From positions 1 through 11,864 of the forward strand of contig CALWWO010000079.1 in assembly GCA_944385265.1 (NCBI GenBank): 11,864 nucleotides of DNA, read 5' to 3'. The DNA is from an uncultured Oscillospiraceae bacterium. GTDB taxonomy: Bacteria; Bacillota_A; Clostridia; Oscillospirales; Oscillospiraceae. Below, piece by piece: positions 5,692 through 11,864 of this stretch. A program made the translations under genes and the position numbers. Below the pieces are notes generated by a model. It ran no database searches. It saw nothing but the letters and a program-made list of their open reading frames with translations, and was not told the origin of the DNA. Every line of letters begins with the position of its first letter. The first letter of the stretch is position 1.

Positions 5692-6111
5692 TCAGCCCCT
5701 TTTCCGAAAGGCGAAAAAACGCTGTCCCATATAATTCAAGCAGGTAAATATTACCATACCCGTCAAGAGCGCGCCGTTATCCCTTACAGTGGGCGAGGCT
5801 GACACAAGTATTTTGTATACGAGCGGTTTTGCTACGCCGTAAGCGGCAGTGTAGCACACGACGACATTTATGGCAAAACGCAAAACCTGAAAAACCGATT
5901 TTTCATCGTTTTTAAAGGTAAAGTGCTTATTCAGAAAAAAGCTGAGTATGCTGACCGAAAAATAATTGGCAGCGGAGGATATCCAATATGAGCACCCCGC
6001 TATATTATAAAGCCCAAACATGATGATCGAGCCTATAACCGTATTGAACGCGCCGACGAGAAGGAATCTACCGGCGCTGCCGCAAATGAGTTCCTTGAGC
6101 TTCTGTATCAT
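5692..6111 (-). CDS. GtrA-family membrane protein
   Basis: The 139-residue protein has four predicted membrane helices and the marks of the GtrA family: RFLLVGAFNTVIG (residues 15-27), FFLNKHFTFK (58-67) and NYMGQRFFAF (126-135). GtrA proteins are thought to help move polyprenyl-phosphate-linked sugars across the membrane for modification of surface polysaccharide or teichoic acid. The partner is usually a GT2-type glycosyltransferase, but none is present here, so the substrate cannot be named. The length is normal for the family. The ATG at 6109-6111 has AAGGA (6122-6126) 10 nt upstream, and a good promoter precedes it. The gene appears monocistronic and converges with the spore-protein gene. 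Confidence 0.88.
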   Translation of the reverse strand: MIQKLKELICGSAGRFLLVGAFNTVIGSIIMFGLYNIAGCSYWISSAANYFSVSILSFFLNKHFTFKNDEKSVFQVLRFAINVVVCYTAAYGVAKPLVYKILVSASPTVRDNGALLTGMVIFTCLNYMGQRFFAFRKRG

Positions 6112-6158
6112 TTGTTATTGTTCCTTATTAATATACGATTTTGCATTTCGTACTATAC

Positions 6159-6187
6159 AGTATAAAGATTTTCCGCCCTGTTTTCAA
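6159..6187 (-). promoter_or_regulatory. Promoter of the GtrA-family gene
   Basis: On the minus strand, TTGAAA (6182-6187), a 17-bp spacer and TATACT (6159-6164) each differ from consensus at one position. The start would lie near 6152, about 40 nt before the ATG. Confidence 0.8.
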
Positions 6188-6439
6188 GCGGATTGTTTAA
6201 ATCACGTCCGGAATAATGCGCAAGGCGGCGTTAGATAGTCTTTTCAGTGCGTAGTCATGAAAAAATGCACGGAAATCCTTACGGCAAATCAAGCGTGTAA
6301 AAGCCTTCTCCGGCTAAAATCTCAACGCTCCGAAACGGCTGAAAACCCTTCCTTATGCTCAGTTAATTTTAAGAAAACCGCACTTTGTAAAACTATGGAC
6401 GGAAGCGTTTGATATTATTGTAACAATGATAAAAATTCG

Positions 6440-6468
6440 TTGACTTTCGATTTTTCGTATTGTATAAT
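6440..6468 (+). promoter_or_regulatory. Promoter of the SLC13/ArsB-type transporter gene
   Basis: TTGACT (6440-6445), a 17-bp spacer and a perfect TATAAT (6463-6468). A start near 6475 gives a leader of about 180 nt. The imperfect palindrome at 6413-6431 lies just upstream of the -35 box and could be an operator. Confidence 0.87.
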
Positions 6469-6488
6469 CGAGCTCCGATAACGGCTCA

Positions 6489-6629
6489 CGGCGGCAGTTT
6501 TTCCTAAAAAGCACAGATTTCAAAAGCCGCCGGACCAATACCATTCACCAAATCTTCGCTCGCCGCAATGCGGCTTTAGAGGAGCGGCTTTTACCGTGCA
6601 ACACTGGTTCGGCAATCGGTCAAAGACCG
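6489..6629 (+). promoter_or_regulatory. Structured transporter leader with mutually exclusive stems
   Basis: The segment AAAAGCCGC (6522-6530) can pair in three ways. Its GCCGCCG extension (6526-6532) pairs with 6489-6495 (7 bp, enclosing a small T5/A5 hairpin). Its A-rich part pairs with GCGGCTTT at 6570-6577 (8 bp) or with GCGGCTTTT at 6584-6592 (9 bp). A separate small stem (6562-6566 with 6570-6574) also competes. A further hairpin (6617-6629) precedes the ribosome binding site. This could be a riboswitch or attenuator-like leader, but I do not recognise a known class. Confidence 0.45.
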
Positions 6630-6642
6630 CCATAACATATAA

Positions 6643-6659
6643 AGGAGGAGATATTTTTG
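6643..6659 (+). promoter_or_regulatory. Strong ribosome binding site with TTG start codon
   Basis: AGGAGG at 6643-6648 is 8 nt before TTG at 6657-6659. This decides the non-ATG start of the transporter gene; no in-frame ATG lies at a suitable distance. Confidence 0.88.
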
Positions 6660-7925
6660 ATACCCGCGATCATCCTATTCGCTCTTACATACGTGCTGCT
6701 GCTCCTGCTTCCTAAATACCGCCCGTATGTTGCGCTTATATCGGCGATTTTGTTCGTCGCGCTCGGCATACTGCCGGTAGGAAACGTCATTCCCGAAATC
6801 GATTTTAACGTACTTATGATGATAGCAGGCACGATGGGAACCGTCTCTCTGTTTATCGAATCGAAAATGCCGGCTTTGATGGCAGATCTGCTGCTCGAAA
6901 AGGTTCCAAACGTAAAATGGGCGATAACCGCGCTGTCCCTGTTTGCCGGCATAGTATCGGCTTTTGTCGATAACGTAGCGACAGTGCTTATGATAGCGCC
7001 GGTCGCGCTCGCCATCGCGAAAAAGCTGGAGATAAATCCGGTGCCGATGATCATCGCCATCGCCGTATCGTCAAACCTTCAGGGCGCGGCGACGCTTGTC
7101 GGCGACACAACGTCGATATTGCTTGGCGGATACGCCGGCATGGATTTTATGGATTTCTTCGTATTTCACGGACGTCCCGGTATGTTCTGGGCTGTTGAGC
7201 TCGGCGCTCTTGTATCAATGTTCGTCCTGTTGTGGATATTCCGCAAGGAAAATAGCAAAATCACCACGGAAGAGCGCACGAAGGTAACGGATCTCGTCCC
7301 GTCCGTCCTGCTGCTCGGCACCATAATTCTGCTGATCCTCGCCTCGTTCCTGCCGAACAAGCCGGACCTGATAAACGGCTATATATGCATGGCGCTGTTC
7401 GCTATCGGACTTATATACAATTTACTGAAAAAGAGGAGTGCGGAAGCTATCGTAAAGCCGCTTAAGGAGATAGATTACAATACGCTTCTTTTGCTCGCCG
7501 GTCTGTTCGTCGTCATAGGCGGTATCAAAGCCGCCGGCGTTATCGACGCGCTTGCGGAGCTTTTTGTAAATGTAAGCGGCGATAACATCTTCCTCATTTA
7601 CTCTATCATCGTGTGGGCAAGCGTGATATTTTCCGCGTTTATCGACAATATCCCGTATGTTGCGACGATGCTGCCCGTCGTCCAGGGCATATCCGCGATG
7701 CTTGGTATCGAGCCGTATCTGCTGTATTTCGGGCTTCTGTCCGGCGCGACGCTCGGCGGCAACCTCACGCCTGTCGGCGCCTCCGCGAACATTACGGCGA
7801 TAGGCATACTTCGCAAAAACGGCTACGAAGTCAAAACAAGCGATTTTATGAAGATCGGCATACCGTTTACGCTTGCCGCCGTTATAAGCGGATATCTGTT
7901 CATCTGGTTTACATGGGGAATATAA
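6657..7925 (+). CDS. SLC13/ArsB-type ion transporter (IT superfamily permease)
   Basis: The 422-residue protein has about 10-11 membrane helices and the internal two-fold repeat of the ion transporter superfamily. IDFNVLMMIAGTMG (48-61) mirrors IDYNTLLLLAGLFVV (272-286), and SAFVDNVATV (101-110) mirrors SAFIDNIPYV (326-335). The conserved binding-site hairpins include VSSNLQGAATLVGDTTSI (137-154) and GGNLTPVGASAN (367-378). Relatives include ArsB, NhaD-like antiporters, CitM-type carriers and the P protein. They move anions or exchange Na+/H+ across the cytoplasmic membrane using ion gradients. The substrate cannot be read from the sequence, and no ars or carboxylate genes are nearby. Translation starts at TTG. 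The gene is monocistronic, preceded by a long structured leader and closed by a bidirectional terminator. Confidence 0.88.
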   Translation: MIPAIILFALTYVLLLLLPKYRPYVALISAILFVALGILPVGNVIPEIDFNVLMMIAGTMGTVSLFIESKMPALMADLLLEKVPNVKWAITALSLFAGIVSAFVDNVATVLMIAPVALAIAKKLEINPVPMIIAIAVSSNLQGAATLVGDTTSILLGGYAGMDFMDFFVFHGRPGMFWAVELGALVSMFVLLWIFRKENSKITTEERTKVTDLVPSVLLLGTIILLILASFLPNKPDLINGYICMALFAIGLIYNLLKKRSAEAIVKPLKEIDYNTLLLLAGLFVVIGGIKAAGVIDALAELFVNVSGDNIFLIYSIIVWASVIFSAFIDNIPYVATMLPVVQGISAMLGIEPYLLYFGLLSGATLGGNLTPVGASANITAIGILRKNGYEVKTSDFMKIGIPFTLAAVISGYLFIWFTWGI

Positions 7926-7940
7926 GCTGCCGAAATTACA

Positions 7941-7974
7941 AAAACCGGAAAAAGCCTCGGCTTTTTCCGGTTTT
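7941..7974. terminator. Bidirectional intrinsic terminator
   Basis: A perfect 15-bp stem (7941-7955 with 7960-7974) with a CTCG loop has A4 and T4 at its ends and T-rich sequence beyond on the plus strand. It separates the convergent transporter genes 6657-7925 and 7983-9212. Confidence 0.93.
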
Positions 7975-7982
7975 ATTCTTTA

Positions 7983-9212
7983 TTATTTCCCGCTCTCCGC
8001 GCCGTTCTCGACAGGCTCTGTCACTATATCACCTATATCTCTTTTTATCTTGTTCTTCACGATAAGCAGATATATGAGGGCGATAAACATCGGCACCGTC
8101 ATGATACGGAACATATTTGAATATGCATATACTGCATTCCCGGACGAGCTGAGAAGGCTGTCAACTATACTGCCGGATATCACGGGACCGAGCAGCGCGC
8201 CAAGATCCATACCTATATAATTTGTGCTGCCGGCAGCTCCTCTCTGCTCTTTCGGAACGCAGCGCATACAAAGCGACTGCACCGTCGGCTGGCATACGCC
8301 GTAACCGAATGCGCCGACGACGCCGGCGAGGATAAAGCCCGAGAGGGAATCCGCGATACTTATGAGGAAAAACGCGGCTGCAAAGCACAGAATGCCGGGT
8401 ATAAGCACCTTATCAAAGCCGTATTTATCGACGAGCCTTCCGCAGACGGGTCTTGTTATAAGCATAGTCCCGGCATACGCCGTAAAGTAAAGCCCTATAT
8501 TGTCCACGCCGCGCTCGCCGCCGTAGATAGCGATAAACGACCCTATGCATGAAAATGCCATCCCGAGGAAAAACATGAGCACAGCAGGTCTAACTGCTCC
8601 CTTGGCGATCATCCTGTCGAGCGAGATCTTATATTTCGGTCTTTCCATCGGCGGCTCCTTGATGAAGAAGGAGAGGACGCACGCCATTCCCAAAACTGCA
8701 GCGCCGATAAGAAACGTTTTACTGTATCCCAGGCTTTCGCTCAATGTAAGTCCGATATTCGGTCCGACTGCCTGCGCGACTGCCTGACCGAGCGAAAATA
8801 TCCCTATACCGCTGCCGATCTTGCTGTCCGGCAGAGAGTTGCTGGCAAGCGCAAGGCAAAGCGGCGCGGTAACGCCAGAGCCTATCCCGTGGAGGACGCG
8901 CGCCGCCACGATCATCTCGATACCGTCCGCGAGGCTGTATCCGATAAACGCCGCGAAAACGCATAGCTGCGCTGCCATTAAAAGTTTACGCTTAGAAAAG
9001 CTATCCAAAGCAGGACTGGATATCGGGCGGACGGCAAGCGCCGTTATCGCGAAAACACTGGTGACAAGTCCTACGGTAGACGCGGCCGCTCCCAGCGAGT
9101 CCGCGTATTTAGGTACAAGCGTATTCATCATCTGCTGCCCCATCTGCTGGCAGAAATTGGCTACAAAAACGCTGATGAACACCGGATTCCAAATCGTTTC
9201 TTTTTTTTGCAT
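7983..9212 (-). CDS. MFS transporter (12-helix, drug-efflux-like), paralogue 1
   Basis: The 409-residue protein has twelve predicted helices and major facilitator marks. The loop after helix 2 carries RPISSPALDSFSKRKLL, a variant of the MFS motif A, and the second half carries the similar ITRPVCGRLVDKYGFDKVL. An N-terminal MGQQMMN stretch and GIFSLGQAVAQAVGP are shared with its neighbour. Proton-driven export of drugs or metabolites is the usual role, but the substrate is unknown. I chose the ATG at 9210-9212, which is 6 nt after GAGG (9219-9222). The ATG at 9213-9215 is also possible. The frame stays open to 9326, but that extension has no ribosome binding site and no match in the paralogue. 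It lies 179 bp after the second MFS gene on the same strand. No clear promoter or terminator lies between them, so readthrough is possible. It ends at the shared bidirectional terminator. Confidence 0.88.
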   Translation of the reverse strand: MQKKETIWNPVFISVFVANFCQQMGQQMMNTLVPKYADSLGAAASTVGLVTSVFAITALAVRPISSPALDSFSKRKLLMAAQLCVFAAFIGYSLADGIEMIVAARVLHGIGSGVTAPLCLALASNSLPDSKIGSGIGIFSLGQAVAQAVGPNIGLTLSESLGYSKTFLIGAAVLGMACVLSFFIKEPPMERPKYKISLDRMIAKGAVRPAVLMFFLGMAFSCIGSFIAIYGGERGVDNIGLYFTAYAGTMLITRPVCGRLVDKYGFDKVLIPGILCFAAAFFLISIADSLSGFILAGVVGAFGYGVCQPTVQSLCMRCVPKEQRGAAGSTNYIGMDLGALLGPVISGSIVDSLLSSSGNAVYAYSNMFRIMTVPMFIALIYLLIVKNKIKRDIGDIVTEPVENGAESGK

Positions 9213-9391
9213 CATACCCCTCTTTCTTAAACGGTACGCAGCGATCTTCTCCCGCGCTGCAAAAAGCCGCGCAATATGGTTAAAGCCTAATGAACAGGAC
9301 ACCGCGCGCAATTTCCTGCCGCGCATAAAAGTGTCTACCCATAACTTACATTTCGCCGCGCGGTTTTAAACTAAAAATCGCATTGGACGTC

Positions 9392-10621
9392 TCAGTCCTC
9401 CGCCTCTGCGGCGACCATAGCGTCAAGCTCTTCGATATCCTTTTTGATTTTGCCTTTGACAAGCAGAAAATACACCAAAGCGATGATCATAGGTATTGTC
9501 ATGACAAAATACATCGTAGAATAAGCGGAAGCCGCGTTTTCCACCGTCGGCATAAGGCTGTCGACGACAAATCCCGCTACAAGCGGTCCGCACAGCATGC
9601 CGCAGTCCATTCCTATGTAATTCGTATTCCCCGCCGCGCCACGCTGGATTTTCGGCGTGCAGCGCATACAAAGAGACTGGATCGTCGGCTGGCATACGCC
9701 GTAACCGCAGGCGCCGACTACGCCGGCGATGATAAAGCCTGTAAGCGATTTTGAAAGACCGATGAGCACGAATGATACGGTAAAGCAGACGATACCGGGA
9801 ATCAGCACCTTGTCAAAACCGTATTTATCGATAAGCTTGCCGCACAAAGGTCTTGTTATAAGCATCGTGCCGGCATATGCCGTGAAGAACAGACCGATTT
9901 CTCCCACTCCGCGCTCTTCACCGTATATGGCAAGGAAAGACGCAATGCACGCGTACGACATGCCGAGGAAGAACATGACTATCGACGGCTTTATCGCGCC
10001 TTTCGCGACGATTCTGTCAAACGAGATCTTGTATTTGAGCCGTTTTGTCGGAGCTTCCTTTATCATAAACGAGAGCACGCATGCAAACGCCATGATAACC
10101 GATCCGACGAAAAATGAATTGTTGTATCCTATCGCCTCGCTCATAGAAAGCCCTATCGTGGGACCTATCGCCTGAGCGATCGCCTGACCGAGCGAGAATA
10201 TACCAATACCGCTTCCCAGCAGCCTGTCGGGCAGAGAGTTGCTCGCCATCGCAAGGAAGAGAGGCGTGCAGCAGCCGGCTCCCACGCCGTGCAGCAAACG
10301 GCAGGCAATCACCATCTCGATACTGTCCGATATACCATATCCAAGATAAGCTGCAAAAACGCAGAGCTGAGCCGCGATCAAAAGCTTGCGCTTAGAGAAG
10401 CTGTCAAACGCAGGACCCGAAAACGGACGGATAACCAGCGCCGTGATCGCAAACGAGCTGGACACAAAACCGACGAGCGCCGCGGGAGCTCCCAGTGAAT
10501 CGGCGTATTTCGGTATAAGGGTGTTCATCATCTGCTGCCCCATCTGCTGACAGATGTTGGCGATAAAAACGCTGATGAACACCGGATTCCATATTGTTTC
10601 CTTTTTTTGCATAGTTTTCAT
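9392..10621 (-). CDS. MFS transporter (12-helix, drug-efflux-like), paralogue 2
   Basis: This 409-residue 12-helix MFS protein aligns with its downstream neighbour from end to end without obvious gaps over most of its length, at about two-thirds identity by eye. Identity is highest in the N-terminal 90 residues and in the ITRPLCGKLIDKYGFDKVL and GYGVCQPTIQSLCMRC regions, and lowest at the C terminus. A tandem duplication followed by divergence is the simplest reading. MFS motif A-like loops are present in both halves (RPFSGPAFDSFSKRKLL near residue 65). The ATG at 10619-10621 (MKTMQKK) is 5 nt after AGGGG. It has a promoter at 10681-10709 and diverges from the MATE gene. The substrate is unknown; the neighbouring MATE gene is compatible with drug export. 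Confidence 0.88.
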   Translation of the reverse strand: MKTMQKKETIWNPVFISVFIANICQQMGQQMMNTLIPKYADSLGAPAALVGFVSSSFAITALVIRPFSGPAFDSFSKRKLLIAAQLCVFAAYLGYGISDSIEMVIACRLLHGVGAGCCTPLFLAMASNSLPDRLLGSGIGIFSLGQAIAQAIGPTIGLSMSEAIGYNNSFFVGSVIMAFACVLSFMIKEAPTKRLKYKISFDRIVAKGAIKPSIVMFFLGMSYACIASFLAIYGEERGVGEIGLFFTAYAGTMLITRPLCGKLIDKYGFDKVLIPGIVCFTVSFVLIGLSKSLTGFIIAGVVGACGYGVCQPTIQSLCMRCTPKIQRGAAGNTNYIGMDCGMLCGPLVAGFVVDSLMPTVENAASAYSTMYFVMTIPMIIALVYFLLVKGKIKKDIEELDAMVAAEAED

Positions 10622-10680
10622 CTTTTCCCCTTTTCATGATAAAAATACAAAACCGTGGTAATACACAATCAATAGATAGT

Positions 10681-10709
10681 ATTATAGCATGAAACATACG
10701 CAAGAGCAA
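10681..10709 (-). promoter_or_regulatory. Promoter of the MFS transporter genes
   Basis: On the minus strand a perfect TATAAT (10681-10686) has TTGCTC (10704-10709) upstream at 17 bp. The leader would be about 50 nt. It may also serve the downstream paralogue by readthrough. Confidence 0.7.
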
Positions 10710-10724
10710 TATCTTTTGGTATTC

Positions 10725-10767
10725 TATGTAAAGTTATTTTTTAGTACACTATTATATATGTAAACTT
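10725..10767. repeat. Imperfect direct repeat between divergent promoters, possible operator
   Basis: TATGTAAAGTT at 10725-10735 recurs as TATGTAAACTT at 10757-10767 with one mismatch. The offset is 32 bp, about three helical turns. Both copies lie between the -35 boxes of the MFS and MATE promoters. Confidence 0.4.
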
Positions 10768-10780
10768 TTCCGCATTGTTG

Positions 10781-10809
10781 TTGACATAATTTTTTGCCGC
10801 TGTTATAAT
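10781..10809 (+). promoter_or_regulatory. Consensus sigma-70 promoter of the MATE gene
   Basis: TTGACA (10781-10786), a 17-bp spacer and TATAAT (10804-10809) match consensus at all twelve positions. A start near 10816 gives a leader of about 40 nt, which begins with a short inverted repeat (TAGTT at 10814-10818, AACTA at 10825-10829). Confidence 0.93.
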
Positions 10810-10856
10810 CATCTAGTTGAAAAAAACTATATTTATTTTAAGAAATGGAGACCACT

Positions 10857-11864
10857 ATGAGCATTGAGCAAAAAGATCCCCAGGAAAGTAAAATGGGCAC
10901 TATGCCCGTAAACAAGCTTTTGATTCAAATGGCGCTGCCCATGGTCATTTCGATGCTTGTTCAGGCACTTTACAACATCGTGGACAGTATCTTCGTCGGT
11001 ATGATAAGCGAGGACGCCTTCACCGCCGTATCGCTTGCGTTCCCTGTTCAGACTATGCTTATAGCGCTTGGGACGGGCACCGGCGTCGGTGTGAACGCCA
11101 TGCTCTCCAAGGCGCTCGGCGAAAAAGATTATAAAAGCGTGAACAAAGCCGCCACGAACGGCATATTCCTTGCGGGAGTATGTACGGTCGTATTTATCTT
11201 TTTAGGCACATTCTTCTCAAGGACATTTTTTGAATCGCAGACTGATAATCCCGTCATTATCGAGCATGGTGTAGAATACCTCAGCGTTATATGCGTGTTC
11301 TCCGTCGGCGTGTATACGCAGCTTATTTTTGAACGTCTGCTTCAGGCTACGGGACGCACAGTCCATTCCATGATAACCCAGCTTATCGGCGCGATAATCA
11401 ATATTATCATGGACCCTATATTGATCTTCGGATATTTCGGTTTCCCGGAAATGGGCGTTACAGGCGCCGCAGTCGCGACAGTGTTCGGGCAGATCGTATC
11501 AGCTATCGTCGCAATAATTTTGAATCTTAAGTATAATAGCGACATTCATCTTTCTTTCCGCGGCTTTCGCCCAAGCTGGCAGGTCATCCGCCGCATTTAC
11601 GCCGTGGGTCTCCCGTCGATCATAATGCAGGGCATCGGCTCTGTCGTTACATACTGCATGAATCTTATACTTATCAGCTTTACCTCGACGGCGGCAGCCG
11701 TTCTCGGCGCTTACTTCAAGCTGCAAAGCTTCTTCTTCATGCCAGTCTTCGGCATGAATAACGCTATCATTCCGATAGTTGCGTATAACTACGGCGCACA
11801 AAAGAAAAGCCGTATCATAAAGACATTTAAACTCAGTATAATATATGCGACCTGTATAATGCTT
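10857..11864 (+). CDS. MATE-family multidrug efflux transporter (partial, cut at window end)
   Basis: The open frame runs 336 codons to the window edge, about three quarters of the usual 440-460 residues. Marks of the MATE family are PMVISMLVQALYNIVDSIFVG in the first helix (about residues 29-49), where QALYNIVDSIFVG is typical, then GTGTGVGVNAMLSKALG and NIIMDPILIFG, and a start of the second half at YAVGLPSIIMQGIGS. These proteins export cationic drugs or metabolites in exchange for Na+ or H+; this one is closest to the NorM/MepA-type branch. The ATG at 10857-10859 is 6 nt after GGAG (10847-10850). An exactly consensus promoter precedes it, and it diverges from the MFS pair. The C-terminal helices lie outside the window, so intactness cannot be judged. 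Confidence 0.93.
   Translation, partial: MSIEQKDPQESKMGTMPVNKLLIQMALPMVISMLVQALYNIVDSIFVGMISEDAFTAVSLAFPVQTMLIALGTGTGVGVNAMLSKALGEKDYKSVNKAATNGIFLAGVCTVVFIFLGTFFSRTFFESQTDNPVIIEHGVEYLSVICVFSVGVYTQLIFERLLQATGRTVHSMITQLIGAIINIIMDPILIFGYFGFPEMGVTGAAVATVFGQIVSAIVAIILNLKYNSDIHLSFRGFRPSWQVIRRIYAVGLPSIIMQGIGSVVTYCMNLILISFTSTAAAVLGAYFKLQSFFFMPVFGMNNAIIPIVAYNYGAQKKSRIIKTFKLSIIYATCIML

Larger units (their letters stand above)
6112..6656. other. 545-bp gene-free interval with two divergent promoters and a structured leader
   Basis: This interval carries the GtrA-gene promoter (minus, 6159-6187), an imperfect palindrome (6413-6431), the transporter promoter (plus, 6440-6468), and a transporter leader of about 180 nt with several alternative hairpins. 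Between about 6190 and 6410 I see only a short hairpin (AGCC/GGCT near 6302-6314). A 61-codon minus frame at 6359-6544 has no family resemblance or ribosome binding site. Confidence 0.65.

Noticed and set aside
6359..6544. 61-codon minus-strand frame between the GtrA and SLC13-type genes
   Set aside because: It crosses the plus-strand promoter and leader, has no ribosome binding site and no family likeness.
9213..9326. N-terminal extension of the first MFS transporter
   Set aside because: The extension is arginine-rich, absent from the paralogue, and lacks a ribosome binding site. The conserved protein begins at MQKKETIWNP after a GAGG site.

Overview
The window looks like a chromosomal segment of a spore-forming member of the Clostridia, probably a gut-type Oscillospiraceae or Christensenellales relative. 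Support: an alpha/beta-type small acid-soluble spore protein gene (5219-5416), AGGAGG-type ribosome binding sites before most genes, sigma-70-like TTGACA/TATAAT promoters with 17-bp spacers, heavy use of ATA isoleucine codons, and tRNA genes that encode their CCA end. The lineage beyond Clostridia is inference. I see no insertion sequence, integrase, CRISPR array or phage gene.

Layout. Positions 1-361 hold no convincing gene but carry a run of about ten short hairpins. On the minus strand these have GNRA-like loops and T-rich linkers, and they lie directly 3' of a CatA-like acetyltransferase gene (362-985, minus). Upstream of that gene, 35 bp away on the same strand, is a COG2509-like FAD-dependent oxidoreductase (1021-2391). 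Together they form a two-gene operon with its own promoter, placed just behind the terminator of a tRNA-Met/tRNA-Glu operon (2488-2643). A MarR-type regulator (2837-3283, plus) diverges from the tRNA promoter. It converges, through a bidirectional terminator, on an unusual protein with about six membrane segments fused to a CAT/E2-type acyltransferase domain (3388-4773, minus). Next come the spore protein gene with its terminator, a GtrA-family membrane protein (5692-6111, minus), and a 545-bp gap carrying two promoters and a structured leader.

The right half is mostly transport. It contains an SLC13/ArsB-type ion transporter starting at TTG (6657-7925, plus), two tandem paralogous 12-helix MFS transporters about two-thirds identical by eye (7983-9212 and 9392-10621, minus), and, diverging from them, a MATE efflux protein (from 10857, plus) cut by the window end. 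The MATE promoter matches the sigma-70 consensus at all twelve positions.

The signals most worth following are the hairpin array at 35-336; the membrane-anchored acyltransferase-like protein in which the catalytic histidine of the HxxxDG motif is glutamate; the SLC13 leader with mutually exclusive pairings; and the direct repeats between the divergent MFS and MATE promoters. No complete known defence or mobile system is present. Most genes are ordinary housekeeping or accessory transport genes.
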